A stretch of 64,000 nt of DNA from Vibrio penaeicida. GTDB taxonomy: Bacteria; Pseudomonadota; Gammaproteobacteria; Enterobacterales; Vibrionaceae. Under the pieces are notes generated by a model, which was given only the letters and a program-made list of their open reading frames with translations, was not told where the DNA came from and searched no databases. The stretch is taken from NCBI RefSeq assembly GCF_030689305.1, contig NZ_JAUYVM010000006.1, forward strand, positions 62,001 through 126,000, given 5' to 3'. Below are positions 29,882 to 39,846 of the stretch, piece by piece (position 1 is the first letter of the stretch; each line of letters opens with the position of its first letter). The translations under genes were made by a program, and so were the position numbers.

Positions 29882-29910
29882 ATACTATCGAATGCCTTTT
29901 ACGCTGACAA
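29882..29910 (-). promoter_or_regulatory. Candidate secG-leuU promoter
   Basis: Minus-strand -35 TTGTCA (29905-29910) and -10 TAGTAT (29882-29887), exactly 17 bases apart, about 95 bases before the secG start. Confidence 0.6.
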
Positions 29911-30017
29911 GTAAAAATTCACTAAATTGTAAAGCTTAGGGCTTAAGTGGTCAAAATATTAGCAAAGCGCTAAAAAAAGAAGCTTAACCAAATACACAAA
30001 CCTAATTTAGAGTCATC

Positions 30018-30040
30018 AAGCCAAAGTAAAACTTTGGCTT
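30018..30040. repeat. Strong hairpin after glmM
   Basis: Ten-bp stem AAGCCAAAGT with ACTTTGGCTT and a three-base loop, 15 bases past the glmM stop. The T-run is on the plus strand, where no gene ends, so on the glmM strand it is more likely an RNA 3-prime-end stabiliser than a classic terminator. Confidence 0.55.
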
Positions 30041-30054
30041 TTATATTGTTGAGA

Positions 30055-31392
30055 TCAACAGCTCGCTTTTACCGCTTCTGCTATCTCAAGTGCCGATTTC
30101 TGAACAAGTTCCGCATCTTCACCCTCAACCATGACACGAAGAAGAGGTTCTGTACCGGACTTTCTCAAAAGCACTCGACCTTTTTCACCCAATTTAGACT
30201 CGACCTTAACCACTGCATCTTTTACAGTTTGAGCTTCAAGAGGGTTTGAATCTCCACTGAATCGAACATTCTCTAACACTTGAGGATATAGCGTCATACC
30301 TTGAGAAAGTTCATTCAGAGTCATTTCGCTATCAACAACTGATGCCAACACTTGCAATGCAGCGACGATTGCATCTCCTGTCGTTACTTTGTCCAACAAA
30401 ATCACATGTCCAGAGTTTTCTGCACCGATTTTCCAGCCTTTCGCCAGCAGTTGTTCCATTACATAGCGGTCACCAACGGCTGCTCGTACAAATGGAATAC
30501 CCAGTTGTTTGAGCCCATTTTCCATACCAAGGTTCGTCATCAATGTACCGACTACGCCACCTTTTAGTTCGCCACGACGGAGTGCATCTCGCGCAATGAT
30601 GTAAGCAATCTGATCACCGTCAATCTTGTTTCCAAGCTCATCAACCATGATGATACGATCACCATCGCCATCAAAGGCCAATCCAAGATTTGCTTGCTCC
30701 TCGATCACTCGCTTTTGCAACGCTCGAACATCTGTTGCACCTACTTCATCATTGATATTCGTGCCGTTAGGCTCGATACCCATAGCAATAACTTCTGCGC
30801 CGAGCTCCTTAAAAACGCTAGGAGCAATGTGGTAAGTGGCACCATTTGCGCAATCCACAACGATCTTCTGTCCAGCTAAACTCAATTCATTAGGGAATGT
30901 GCTCTTACAAAATTCAATGTATCGACCTGCGGCATCATCGAGTCGTGATGCTTTACCGAGCAGCGCTGACTCAACACATTCAATGTCTTTGTCTAGCTCA
31001 GCTTCAATCGCTAATTCAATATCATCTGGCAACTTTGTCCCCTCAGATGAGAAGAACTTGATGCCATTGTCATAGTAAGGATTGTGAGATGCGGAAATTA
31101 CAATACCAGCTTCAGCGCGGAATGTTTGTGTCAAGTAAGCAACAGCAGGAGTCGGCATTGGACCTGTGAATGTCGCTTTGAGCCCTGCTGCTGCAAGACC
31201 AGCTTCAAGCGCAGATTCCAACATATACCCAGAAATACGCGTATCTTTGCCGATAATGACTTTTTTTGTCCCTTGCTTTGCAAGTACGCGACCAGCAGCC
31301 CAGCCAAGCTTTAATACAAAATCGGGAGTAATTGGGTATTGTCCTACCTTCCCACGAACACCGTCCGTACCAAAATAGCGCCTTTTAGACAT
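30055..31392 (-). CDS. glmM: Phosphoglucosamine mutase
   Basis: 445 aa. GlmM interconverts glucosamine-6- and -1-phosphate for UDP-GlcNAc, feeding peptidoglycan and LPS. The active-site phosphoserine is in [20 protein letters not shown] (about residues 95-114), the metal loop is DGDGDR and the C-terminal phosphate loop is [12 protein letters not shown]. It follows folP by 18 bases. Confidence 0.98.
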   Translation of the reverse strand: MSKRRYFGTDGVRGKVGQYPITPDFVLKLGWAAGRVLAKQGTKKVIIGKDTRISGYMLESALEAGLAAAGLKATFTGPMPTPAVAYLTQTFRAEAGIVISASHNPYYDNGIKFFSSEGTKLPDDIELAIEAELDKDIECVESALLGKASRLDDAAGRYIEFCKSTFPNELSLAGQKIVVDCANGATYHIAPSVFKELGAEVIAMGIEPNGTNINDEVGATDVRALQKRVIEEQANLGLAFDGDGDRIIMVDELGNKIDGDQIAYIIARDALRRGELKGGVVGTLMTNLGMENGLKQLGIPFVRAAVGDRYVMEQLLAKGWKIGAENSGHVILLDKVTTGDAIVAALQVLASVVDSEMTLNELSQGMTLYPQVLENVRFSGDSNPLEAQTVKDAVVKVESKLGEKGRVLLRKSGTEPLLRVMVEGEDAELVQKSALEIAEAVKASC

Positions 31393-31410
31393 AATATTTC
31401 CTAATAATTT

Positions 31411-32241
31411 TTATTGGTTTGTACTGATTGTATTGATAATTTTTATCGCTTCAACCGTTTCGACCACATCATGAACACGTATGATCTGGGCACCTTTCAG
31501 TGCAGAGACGCTTGCACATGTAACACTGCCGATCAGGCATTCTTTCGGTTCTTTATCCAAGAGCTTAAATATCATTGATTTACGAGACATCCCAGCAAGG
31601 ATAGGTAACTCAAAGCGATGGAACCGCTCTAGATTTGCCAATATGTGGTAGTTGTGTTCAATCGTTTTGCCGAACCCAAAACCCGGATCTAAAATCAATT
31701 GTCCACGCTCTATCCCTGTATTTTCACAAGCAGAAACACGCTCTGCCAGAAATACCTCAACATCTTTCAAGAGATCTTGATATGTAGGGTTTTCTTGCAT
31801 GGTTCTAGGTTGCCCCTGCATATGCATGAGACATACCGGCACATTAGCTTGAGCTGCAGCTTGCAAGGCACCGGGCTCCCGCAGTGCTCTCACATCGTTG
31901 ATAATATCAGCTCCCGCAGAAGTAGCTTGTCTCATAACCTCCGCTTTGCTGGTATCAATAGATATCCATACATCAGACTCTGCTCTTAATGCTTTTATAA
32001 CAGGGATAACACGTTTAAGTTCTTCGTCTAACGTAACGTCTGGAGCACCTGGTCGCGTTGATTCTCCACCAATATCAATGATAGTTGCACCTGCCGATAT
32101 CATTGAACGTGCTTGGCTTAAGGCATCATCAATACGATTGAACTGACCACCATCTGAAAATGAGTCGGGGGTTACGTTCAATATCCCCATTATATGAGGG
32201 CTGCTCAAATCGAGTTCTTTATTATTGGATCGTATAAACAT
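31411..32241 (-). CDS. folP: Dihydropteroate synthase
   Basis: 276 aa TIM-barrel enzyme joining p-aminobenzoate to the pterin diphosphate in folate synthesis, the target of sulfonamides. Signatures MGILNVTPDSFSDGG (about 18-32) and GGESTRPGA (about 59-67) are intact. It is separated from ftsH by a terminator-like hairpin. Confidence 0.97.
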   Translation of the reverse strand: MFIRSNNKELDLSSPHIMGILNVTPDSFSDGGQFNRIDDALSQARSMISAGATIIDIGGESTRPGAPDVTLDEELKRVIPVIKALRAESDVWISIDTSKAEVMRQATSAGADIINDVRALREPGALQAAAQANVPVCLMHMQGQPRTMQENPTYQDLLKDVEVFLAERVSACENTGIERGQLILDPGFGFGKTIEHNYHILANLERFHRFELPILAGMSRKSMIFKLLDKEPKECLIGSVTCASVSALKGAQIIRVHDVVETVEAIKIINTISTNQ

Positions 32242-32256
32242 GACTACTCTAGAAAC

Positions 32257-32284
32257 AGAAAAACCCCGAGTTTCCTCGGGGTTT
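32257..32284 (-). terminator. Hairpin terminator between ftsH and folP
   Basis: AAACCCCGAG with CTCGGGGTTT around TTTC, followed on the minus strand by a T-rich stretch. Read-through would feed folP-glmM. Confidence 0.75.
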
Positions 32285-32299
32285 GTATTTAACTATTTT

Positions 32300-34252
32300 T
32301 TACTCAACGTTTTTGTCGGCACTTTCATCAGAAGGGGCTGAAGGTTTTTCTTCTTCATCTTTTTCTTCTTTATTTGGCTGTGCTTTCTTTTCGTTGTTTG
32401 ACTCTTCTTGAGCACGAGTTTGATCGCCCCAACCTGCTGGTTCACGAACATCTTCCTTTCGCTCCATCAAGTCGTCGATCTGCCCTGCGTCAATCGTTTC
32501 ATATTTCATTAATGCATCTTTCATTGAATGCATAATGTCCATGTTCGCTTCAAGAATGACTTTGGCGCGATCATAGTTACGGTCAATAATACTGCGAACT
32601 TCATCGTCGATAAGTTTTGCCGTATCGTCAGAAACATGTTTAGTTTGAGTCACGCTACGACCAAGGAACACCTCGCCTTCATCTTCTGCATAAAGCAAAG
32701 GACCAAGTTTGTCCGAGAAGCCCCATTGAGTAACCATTTTACGAGCAATGTCTGTTGCACGTTCAATATCGTTTGACGCGCCAGTTGATACTTTATCAGA
32801 ACCGTAGATAAGCTCTTCGGCTAAACGACCACCATACAAGCTTGAGATCATCGACTCTAGATGCTGACGAGACATACTCACACGATCACTTTCTGGTAAG
32901 TACATAGTGACACCCAACGCACGACCACGTGGAATGATAGACACTTTATATACTGGATCGTGCTCAGGAACCAAACGACCAACAATAGCGTGACCCGCTT
33001 CGTGATACGCAGTGGATTCTTTAATGTCTTCAGACATAACCATTGAGCGACGCTCCGCACCCATCATGATTTTATCTTTAGCAAGTTCAAACTCAACCAT
33101 TGATACGTTGCGTTTGTTTCCACGAGCGGCGAATAGGGCAGCTTCATTCACTAGGTTCGCTAAGTCTGCACCAGAGAAACCAGGTGTACCACGAGCAATC
33201 AAAGATGGCTCAACGTCACCAGCAAGCGGTACTTTACGCATGTGAACTTTAAGAATTTGTTCACGACCGCGAACATCTGGAAGACCAACAACAACCTGAC
33301 GGTCAAAACGACCAGGACGAAGAAGTGCTGGATCAAGTACGTCTGGACGGTTAGTTGCTGCGATAACAATGATACCTTCGTTACCTTCAAAGCCATCCAT
33401 TTCAACCAGCATTTGGTTCAATGTTTGTTCACGTTCGTCATGACCACCACCAACACCAGCGCCACGTTGGCGACCAACAGCATCGATTTCATCAATGAAG
33501 ATGATACAAGGCGCGGCTTTCTTCGCTTGTTCAAACATGTCACGTACACGAGATGCACCAACACCAACGAACATTTCGACGAAATCAGAACCTGATATCG
33601 TAAAGAACGGTACTTTTGCTTCACCAGCAATGGCTTTAGCAAGCAAAGTTTTACCAGTACCCGGAGGACCAACCATCAAAACACCGGTAGGGATCTTACC
33701 ACCGAGCTTTTGGAAGCGGCTTGGGTCACGTAAGTAATCAACCAACTCTTTAACATCTTCTTTTGCTTCATCACAGCCAGCAACATCAGCAAACGTTGTT
33801 TTGATTTGTTCTTCACTCATCATACGAGCTTTGCTCTTACCGAAAGACATGGCACCTTTACCGCCACCGCCTTGCATTTGACGCATGAAGAAAATCCACA
33901 CACCAATCAATAAGATCATTGGGAACCAAGAAATAAAGATAGTGCCAAGTAAGCTCTGCTCTTCTGGCGGAGTACCGACTACTTTCACATTCTTGTTAAT
34001 CAAATCATCAAGCAACTTACTGTCGTACACAGGCATGTAAGTCACATAGCGAGTGTTATCACGACGGTAGTAAGTGATTTCTCTGTCTTTGAATTGAGCT
34101 TCTCGAATCTGGCCTTGGCCAACTTCTTGTACAAATGTGGTGTAATCCACTGTTCTGCCGCTATTTTCCCCAGGGCCGAAGCTCTGGAAAACCGACATCA
34201 AGACTACGGCGATTACTAGCCACAAAATTAAATTTTTTGCCATGTCACTCAA
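32300..34252 (-). CDS. ftsH: ATP-dependent zinc metalloprotease FtsH
   Basis: 650 aa membrane AAA protease that degrades misassembled membrane proteins and short-lived regulators. Helices at about residues 8-24 and 101-123; Walker A GPPGTGKT 195-202; Walker B FIDEID about 252-257; zinc site HEAGH 417-421. The listed start is a TTG with GAGAGG upstream; ATG at 34243 ([10 protein letters not shown]) is the E. coli-like alternative. The tail after residue 605 is Lys/Glu-rich. Confidence 0.98.
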   Translation of the reverse strand: MSDMAKNLILWLVIAVVLMSVFQSFGPGENSGRTVDYTTFVQEVGQGQIREAQFKDREITYYRRDNTRYVTYMPVYDSKLLDDLINKNVKVVGTPPEEQSLLGTIFISWFPMILLIGVWIFFMRQMQGGGGKGAMSFGKSKARMMSEEQIKTTFADVAGCDEAKEDVKELVDYLRDPSRFQKLGGKIPTGVLMVGPPGTGKTLLAKAIAGEAKVPFFTISGSDFVEMFVGVGASRVRDMFEQAKKAAPCIIFIDEIDAVGRQRGAGVGGGHDEREQTLNQMLVEMDGFEGNEGIIVIAATNRPDVLDPALLRPGRFDRQVVVGLPDVRGREQILKVHMRKVPLAGDVEPSLIARGTPGFSGADLANLVNEAALFAARGNKRNVSMVEFELAKDKIMMGAERRSMVMSEDIKESTAYHEAGHAIVGRLVPEHDPVYKVSIIPRGRALGVTMYLPESDRVSMSRQHLESMISSLYGGRLAEELIYGSDKVSTGASNDIERATDIARKMVTQWGFSDKLGPLLYAEDEGEVFLGRSVTQTKHVSDDTAKLIDDEVRSIIDRNYDRAKVILEANMDIMHSMKDALMKYETIDAGQIDDLMERKEDVREPAGWGDQTRAQEESNNEKKAQPNKEEKDEEEKPSAPSDESADKNVE

Positions 34253-34348
34253 GGTGTCAGCCTCTCGATAACTAATTGTAATTAAAGGTAGGGTACTACA
34301 GTTTATACGCTGTAGCTATAGTGTTAAATTGCTCTTTGTAAACGTAAG

Positions 34349-34978
34349 CTAGCCTTTGTAACCAGTCGCTACAATATAGACTTCTCTTGAGCGAGCTCTT
34401 GAAGAGTCTGGCTTTCTTATTTTTACGGTCTTAAACATGTCTCGCACATCTTTAACGTATTGATCAAAGCCTTCGCCCTGAAATACCTTAACAACGAAAC
34501 TACCATTTGGAGCCAGAACTTGTCGACACATATCCAACGCGAGTTCTACCAAATACATAGCTCTAGGTTGATCTACCGAAAGGTTACCAGCCATATTTGG
34601 TGCCATATCAGACATAACGACATCAACCATATCTGGTTGAATTCGCTCTAAAAGTGCTTCTAGAACAGCGTCTTCACGGAAATCACCTTGCAAAAAGGCA
34701 ACGCCAGCGATCGAATCCATAGGTAAAATGTCACAAGCTATGACCTGTCCTTCTTGTCCTACGTGCTTAGCGGCGTATTGAGACCAACCGCCAGGTGCAG
34801 CACCAAGATCGACAACGGTCATTCCAGGTTTTAATAGCTTATCTTTGCCTTGAATTTCTTCAATTTTGAAGATAGCACGTGAACGATAACCTTTCTTCTT
34901 TGCTTCATTTACGTATTTATCATCGAAATGTTCTTTCAACCAGCGACCAGAGCTAGCTGAGTGTTTCTGTTTACTCAT
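34349..34978 (-). CDS. rlmE: 23S rRNA 2'-O-methyltransferase (U2552)
   Basis: 209 aa FtsJ/RrmJ enzyme that methylates U2552 in the ribosomal A loop. S-adenosylmethionine motif [20 protein letters not shown] (about residues 54-73); catalytic lysines and aspartate seen in [16 protein letters not shown] and VVKVF. Upstream of ftsH as in E. coli and divergent from yhbY. Confidence 0.97.
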   Translation of the reverse strand: MSKQKHSASSGRWLKEHFDDKYVNEAKKKGYRSRAIFKIEEIQGKDKLLKPGMTVVDLGAAPGGWSQYAAKHVGQEGQVIACDILPMDSIAGVAFLQGDFREDAVLEALLERIQPDMVDVVMSDMAPNMAGNLSVDQPRAMYLVELALDMCRQVLAPNGSFVVKVFQGEGFDQYVKDVRDMFKTVKIRKPDSSRARSREVYIVATGYKG

Positions 34979-35101
34979 TCGATTCCTAATTGCTTGGATG
35001 ACTATCCACCAAATAAGTATGGTAGAAATTATAGTCTTCAGGGATAGATGGCGTTAAAATAGCGGTTTTCAACCCTTATATTAAAGAAAATTGGGCGCAC
35101 A

Positions 35102-35398
35102 ATGAACCTAAGCACCAAACAAAAGCAGTATTTGAAAGGCCTAGCTCACAGTTTAAAACCTGTGGTACTTATGGGTGCCAATGGATTGACCGAAGCCGTA
35201 CTTGCTGAAATTGAACTGGCTCTAGACCACCATGAGCTAATCAAAGTAAAAGTTGCCTCTGAAGACAGAGAAACAAAAGTTCTCATTATTGACGCGATCG
35301 TACGTGAAACTAAAGCTGAAAAAGTACAAACCATTGGTAAAGTACTGGTTCTGTACCGTCAGTCTGAGGAACGCAAAATCGAGATTCCTCGTAAATAA
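35102..35398 (+). CDS. yhbY: Ribosome assembly RNA-binding protein YhbY (CRM domain)
   Basis: 98 aa single CRM domain; LKGLAHSLKPVVLMGANGLT and the GxxG-like loop are typical. YhbY binds pre-50S particles. Divergent from rlmE, ending at a strong bidirectional terminator. Confidence 0.95.
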   Translation: MNLSTKQKQYLKGLAHSLKPVVLMGANGLTEAVLAEIELALDHHELIKVKVASEDRETKVLIIDAIVRETKAEKVQTIGKVLVLYRQSEERKIEIPRK

Positions 35399-35435
35399 CG
35401 GATTGCCCTTGAAGCACCAACCCGTTGCTTCAATC

Positions 35436-35464
35436 AAAAAAGGTCGCATTGGCGACCTTTTTTT
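35436..35464. terminator. Bidirectional terminator between yhbY and greA
   Basis: A-run, GGTCGC-ATTG-GCGACC stem and seven T; serves the convergent pair. Confidence 0.9.
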
Positions 35465-35515
35465 ATTTTCTAAAGTGTTTTATTCCCTTAAGAGCAAGGT
35501 CCAATAACAATCTTT

Positions 35516-35989
35516 CTATAAGTATTCAACTTTTGCGATGTCGTAGTCTTTGATGCCACCTGGCGTAGTAATGGTAACTTCATCACCTTCTACTTTTCCA
35601 ATTAGACCACGAGCAATCGGAGAGCTAACAGAAATTTTTCCAGCTTTAATCTCTGCTTCGTCATCGCCGACAATTTGGTATGTACTTTCTTGGTCAGTAT
35701 CAATATCCACCAAGGTTACCGTAGTACCAAAAATCACTTTGCCAGTGTTTTCCATCTTGGTCACATCAATAACTTGTGCAACCGACAGCTTATATTCAAT
35801 ATCACGAATCTGAGCTTCACATATGCCCTGCTCTTCACGAGCCGCATGGTACTCTGCGTTTTCTTTTAGATCACCTAGCTCACGAGCTTCTGCAATTGCT
35901 TCAGAAATCAATGGACGACGCTTCATCAACGTTTCCAGTTCTTCGCGTAGTTTCTGCTCGCCACGAGCAGTCATTGGAACTTTTTCCAT
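35516..35989 (-). CDS. greA: Transcription elongation factor GreA
   Basis: 157 aa from ATG 35989 ([20 protein letters not shown]). GreA enters the polymerase secondary channel and stimulates cleavage of backtracked RNA; its tip acidic residues are in [20 protein letters not shown]. Coiled coil about 10-75, FKBP-like C-terminal domain about 80-157. The leader carries a terminator-like hairpin, as in E. coli, where the greA leader yields the small RNA GraL. Confidence 0.97.
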   Translation of the reverse strand: MEKVPMTARGEQKLREELETLMKRRPLISEAIAEARELGDLKENAEYHAAREEQGICEAQIRDIEYKLSVAQVIDVTKMENTGKVIFGTTVTLVDIDTDQESTYQIVGDDEAEIKAGKISVSSPIARGLIGKVEGDEVTITTPGGIKDYDIAKVEYL

Positions 35990-36022
35990 CTTATACCTCA
36001 ACAGATATCTGACTTAATGTAT

Positions 36023-36042
36023 TTGTCAGAATCTTCAGACAA
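36023..36042 (-). repeat. Inverted repeat in the greA leader
   Basis: TTGTC-x-GAA...TTC-x-GACAA, symmetric apart from one mismatched pair, immediately downstream of the leader terminator-like hairpin on the greA strand. Confidence 0.5.
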
Positions 36043-36083
36043 CAAAACCCCTCTCCTACTCAAGGTGCGAGTATGAGGCGGGG
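36041..36083 (-). promoter_or_regulatory. Terminator-like hairpin in the greA leader (GraL-like attenuator)
   Basis: Minus strand: CCCC at 36080-36083 pairs with GGGG at 36048-36051, and an inner TACTC/GAGTA helix closes a seven-base loop, with mismatches between; TTTTGTT follows. It lies 55-95 bases before the greA start. Architecture resembles the E. coli greA leader, whose terminated product is the small RNA GraL. Confidence 0.6.
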
Positions 36084-36229
36084 CAAATGGTTCACTTTCA
36101 AATAGTGTAATCAAACTTTTTCGCAAGGTCACGTATTTCAAAAGTTGTGAGTCACAAAACCTTAAATTGGCGGATTTCCCCAGCCTCACCTAATCACCAC
36201 AATTATAAATTCCCAACAAACCAAACATA

Positions 36230-36310
36230 ATTCATATAAAAAAATATAAAAAAATCATTTAAGAAAAAAAACAAAAAAAATCACAACCCAATGTTTTAAA
36301 AAGATAATAA
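36230..36310. promoter_or_regulatory. A/T-tract region upstream of ompU
   Basis: Repeated A-runs and ATATAA elements, 210-290 bases before ompU. Vibrio ompU is activated by ToxR, which binds A/T-rich repeats; exact ToxR boxes cannot be assigned by eye, so this is a positional suggestion. Confidence 0.35.
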
Positions 36311-36409
36311 ACCAACAAAGATCTAAAAAAACAATGTTCATTATTTGATTTTATATCATTTTACTAACGGAAACCTGAACTTTAAGGGTACAAATTCCTC
36401 ACCTTATAA

Positions 36410-36453
36410 ATGCGAATGACATCACACAGGTATCTGCATGATGTTATTCGCAT
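36410..36453 (+). promoter_or_regulatory. Long hairpin in the ompU leader
   Basis: Arms 36410-36424 (ATGCGAATGACATCA) and 36439-36453 pair over 15 positions with one G:T wobble; a small CAG/CTG helix sits in the loop. No T-run follows, so it is not a terminator. It ends 67 bases before the ompU start and could stabilise the mRNA or host a small-RNA contact. Confidence 0.6.
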
Positions 36454-36520
36454 CCCTAAGTGGGCAGGAAAATAACCTACCTGCTTATATTTACGGACTA
36501 AAACTAGGACTTAGAAAGCA

Positions 36521-37540
36521 ATGAACAAAAAACTAATTGCTCTAGCTGTAGCTGCGGCTGCTAGCACTGGCGCTACTGCTGCTGAAATCGCGAAAAACGA
36601 CAACGCTTCCCTTGAAATGGGTGGTCGTGTTGAAGCTCGTCTTTCTCTTAAAGACAACAAAGTAGAAGACAAGTCTCGCGTACGTCTAAACTTCTTAGGT
36701 AAAACTCAGATCACTGACGAGCTATACGGTCTAGGCTTCTACGAAGGTGAGTTCAAGGCATACAACGAAAGCGGTCACAACAGCTCGACTCGAGATACAA
36801 TTGAGCACCGTTATGTGTTTGCTGGTATTGGTGGTAACTTTGGTGAAGTAACAATGGGTACTGTAAAAGGTTCTCTACAAGCGGTTACTGACTTCACAGA
36901 TATCATGGCTTACCACGGTAACACTGCAGCACCTAAAGTTAACGCTGCAGACCGTCCAGATCGCTCAATCGCGTACGCTGGTACTTTCGGTGATTTCGAA
37001 GCTCGTGCTAACTACACTATTGGTTCAGCTACGGCTAACACAACTACAGATAAAAACGAGAAAGACAATAACAGCGGTTACGCTCTTTCTGGTATCTACT
37101 CAATCGGTGACACTGGCGCACGTTTAACAGCCGCTTACGCTGCTCAAGACGAATCTGCGACCAAGTCTGTTAAAGAATTCATGCTAGGTGCATCTTACGA
37201 ATTTGATGCATTCTACGTAGCTGGTCTATATACAAACATCGACAACCAAGAAGATGGCGCGAACAACGGTTCAAAAGGCGACGGTTACGAACTAGCAGCA
37301 GCTTACACAATGGGTCAAGCTAAGTTCACAACGACTTACAACCGTTTGAACGACAAATCAAACGCAGCAAACTCAGAATCAGAAGTGGAAAAAGACAACA
37401 TCGCTGTAGATGCGACTTACTACTTCAACAACAACTTCCGTTCGTACGTTTCTTACAACTTTAACCTGCTAGATTCAGACAAAGTTGGCAAGCTAGGCGC
37501 ACAAAACGAGGCGGTTCTTGGTCTACGTTACGACTTCTAA
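36521..37540 (+). CDS. ompU: Outer membrane porin OmpU
   Basis: 339 aa general porin, 16-stranded beta barrel expected. Signal peptide about residues 1-20 (ending ATAAEIAK). SLEMGGRVEARLSLKDNKVE, RVRLNFLGKTQI and the C-terminal NNFRSYVSYNFNLLDSDKVG then GLRYDF follow V. cholerae OmpU closely. In Vibrio OmpU is ToxR-controlled and helps bile and acid tolerance. Codon use is strongly biased as expected for an abundant protein. A strong terminator follows. Confidence 0.95.
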   Translation: MNKKLIALAVAAAASTGATAAEIAKNDNASLEMGGRVEARLSLKDNKVEDKSRVRLNFLGKTQITDELYGLGFYEGEFKAYNESGHNSSTRDTIEHRYVFAGIGGNFGEVTMGTVKGSLQAVTDFTDIMAYHGNTAAPKVNAADRPDRSIAYAGTFGDFEARANYTIGSATANTTTDKNEKDNNSGYALSGIYSIGDTGARLTAAYAAQDESATKSVKEFMLGASYEFDAFYVAGLYTNIDNQEDGANNGSKGDGYELAAAYTMGQAKFTTTYNRLNDKSNAANSESEVEKDNIAVDATYYFNNNFRSYVSYNFNLLDSDKVGKLGAQNEAVLGLRYDF

Positions 37541-37570
37541 TTTCGCTTTTAGCTGAAATGAATGATAGAG

Positions 37571-37599
37571 CGTCCACCTTAGGGTGGACGTTTTTTTTT
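37571..37599 (+). terminator. ompU terminator
   Basis: CGTCCACC-TTAG-GGTGGACG stem followed by nine T. Confidence 0.93.
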
Positions 37600-37649
37600 G
37601 CTGATTATTTGCTACACTAAAAACCGATATGCATCTTTGACCCCATATT

Positions 37650-39053
37650 ATGCGAACACTAATACTCCTGTTTTTTCTCATCAGTTTCCAATCTTTAGCA
37701 TATGCCCCCGTGGATTCACTCCCATACGGTTCTAGGCACACTCTTTTGGTGTCAGACAGCTTCGGAGACTACGCATTGAAGGAAAACAGCGAACAGTTTT
37801 TTCCTCCAGCAAGCACTCTAAAAATTCTGACTGCGCTGGCCGCAAAATTAGAATTAGGCGATGATTTTCGCTTCGAAACACATTTTGAAATAGTTGAACA
37901 AAACCTTGTTATTCGCTTTAGTGGGGATCCTGAGTTAAAAACCGAACATCTAACGGCTCTTACCCAGCAGCTTAAGCAACAAGGTATAACCACCGTTAAC
38001 AACGTAATTTTAGACAGCAATGCTTTTAGAGGGTATGAACGAGCAGTAGGCTGGCCTTGGGACATTTTAGGCGTCTGCTATAGTGCTCCTGCCAGCGCGA
38101 TAACACTGGACAATAACTGTGTACAAGCGTCAATTTCGTCTCAATCCAATCAAGCAACATCGGTATTTGTCCCAAGCCATCAGCCCATCAATGTCACAAC
38201 CGATGCTCTTAGCTTAAATAAGGTGGCTGTGAAATCCAAACGATGCCAGTTAGAGCTGATAACCTCTGAGGGGAATCAGTACCATCTATCAGGGTGCATG
38301 CAGGAGAGAGATAAGCCACTACCGCTAAAGTTTGCGGTGCAAGATACCTCTCTTTATGTCTCTGCCATTATCAAGCGCATCTTAGCTAAAAATGGCATCA
38401 GCGTAACAGGCTCTATCTCAAGTAAAAGTGAAACTAAAAAAGGGATCATTGTTGCTACACATCAATCCCAAGCACTCCCAGAATTACTCAAGATAATGCT
38501 GAGTAAGTCAGACAATTTAATTGCTGACAACTTGACCAAAACGATGGGGGCTCGTTTTTATCACCAGCCAGGTAGTTTCTCGAACGGTACTGAAGCCATT
38601 AAACAAATTCTTTATACACGAGCAGGCATCAATTTAGAGCATACGCAGTTGGAAGATGGTTCTGGGCTTTCACGGAATAACCGCTTAACAAGCTCTGATA
38701 TGGAAAAAGTGCTTAAATACGTTTGGAAACATAATGCCGAGCTGGGTTTAATTGAGCTACTTCCTGTTTCCGGACAATCTGGCACACTTAAATATCGAAA
38801 AAGCATGAGGAAAAAACCTATAGCCGGTCGGATAACCGCAAAAAGTGGGTCACTGTACGGCAGCTACAATATGGCTGGGTATGTTTTGGATGAAAAAAAC
38901 AAACCAACATCGCTGTTTGTTCAATTCGTTACTGACTATCACCCTATAAAAAAGGACGACGCCCCAAAGGTTATCGCCCCTATTTTTAATTTTGAGAAAC
39001 AATTTTATCGCGACTTGGTTAACTCAAGCCTAGAAAATGATTCACTACGGTAA
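37650..39053 (+). CDS. dacB: D-alanyl-D-alanine carboxypeptidase/endopeptidase (PBP4)
   Basis: 467 aa periplasmic penicillin-binding protein of the S13 family, cleaving D-Ala-D-Ala and cross-links. Signal peptide about 1-19. The active-site motifs are all seen: STLK in PASTLKI, SDN in LSKSDNLIADNL and KSG in TAKSGSLYGSYN (the usual KTG position). The last 35 bases overlap the convergent MgtE-type gene. Confidence 0.95.
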   Translation: MRTLILLFFLISFQSLAYAPVDSLPYGSRHTLLVSDSFGDYALKENSEQFFPPASTLKILTALAAKLELGDDFRFETHFEIVEQNLVIRFSGDPELKTEHLTALTQQLKQQGITTVNNVILDSNAFRGYERAVGWPWDILGVCYSAPASAITLDNNCVQASISSQSNQATSVFVPSHQPINVTTDALSLNKVAVKSKRCQLELITSEGNQYHLSGCMQERDKPLPLKFAVQDTSLYVSAIIKRILAKNGISVTGSISSKSETKKGIIVATHQSQALPELLKIMLSKSDNLIADNLTKTMGARFYHQPGSFSNGTEAIKQILYTRAGINLEHTQLEDGSGLSRNNRLTSSDMEKVLKYVWKHNAELGLIELLPVSGQSGTLKYRKSMRKKPIAGRITAKSGSLYGSYNMAGYVLDEKNKPTSLFVQFVTDYHPIKKDDAPKVIAPIFNFEKQFYRDLVNSSLENDSLR

Positions 39054-39846
39054 AGTAGATCCAAATACCTGATATATCGACAATAGACGCCAATACTGGG
39101 CTCACTAAAACTGCGGGGTCCAGTCGACAAGCTCGCGCTAATATAGGCAACACACCACCTAATGTTGTAGATATGGTGACTTGAATAAATAGAGCGACAG
39201 CTACTGCTATTGCGATCAAATCCAACTCAAAATTCGAAGTATTCACATTTCCGCTAAAGAGCATAATTCTGGCTACAATCACTATCGCGACCACCATTGC
39301 TAACAAGAGAGACACGCGGCTTTCTTTCCAAAGTACCTGTAACCACTGCCTCTTTCTTATTTCTCCAGTCGCGAGTGCACGAATGACAAGTGTTGCAGCT
39401 TGAGTTCCTGTATTTCCTCCAGCTGCAGCGATGACCGGCATATAAATTGCCAATAACACTAATTGGCTTAGTGTATCCTCATATTGAGCAATAATGAGCC
39501 CTGAAACTATTCCTAACAGCGCTAATCCAATTATCCACCCAACACGCTGTTTAAAGTGTTCAAACACATTGGTAGACATATACCCTTGTGCGGTTTCAGC
39601 TTCAGAATGAATGAAGCCAAGCCGGATTGCGCACTGCCGTGCACGTAAATCATGACCACACTTTTCAAGTTGCTTGATAAAGTGCTGAACTTCCCTTACT
39701 GAGTAATGCATGAGAATCGCTGTTACTTCTTCCAGTGGCATAATTGAAAGTAAGTAAAGCTGATGTTCATTGTCATACTGCTTAAATACTGTGAATACCG
39801 TATTTGTTTCTTCTTCAGAATATAATTTACTTTTTATGATTGTCAT
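39019..39846 (-). CDS. MgtE-type magnesium transporter, short form without CBS domains
   Basis: 275 aa. Five predicted membrane helices make up the MgtE channel domain (about residues 105-272), with the pore motifs PVIAAAGGNTGTQAATLVIR and PVLASIVDISGIWIYF, including the Mg-binding Asp of the last helix. Classic MgtE proteins (about 450 aa) have a full N domain plus two CBS domains that gate the pore; here only about 100 N-terminal residues remain, so gating must differ. GGGAGAT is the ribosome site. It overlaps dacB tail to tail. Confidence 0.88.
   Translation of the reverse strand: MTIIKSKLYSEEETNTVFTVFKQYDNEHQLYLLSIMPLEEVTAILMHYSVREVQHFIKQLEKCGHDLRARQCAIRLGFIHSEAETAQGYMSTNVFEHFKQRVGWIIGLALLGIVSGLIIAQYEDTLSQLVLLAIYMPVIAAAGGNTGTQAATLVIRALATGEIRKRQWLQVLWKESRVSLLLAMVVAIVIVARIMLFSGNVNTSNFELDLIAIAVAVALFIQVTISTTLGGVLPILARACRLDPAVLVSPVLASIVDISGIWIYFTVVNHFLGLS

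Noticed and set aside
30018-30040. Classic terminator for glmM
   Set aside because: The stem is strong, but the T-run lies on the opposite strand; listed only as a hairpin.
36009-36189. 63-codon minus-strand ORF upstream of greA
   Set aside because: It covers the greA leader hairpins and has no coding signs.
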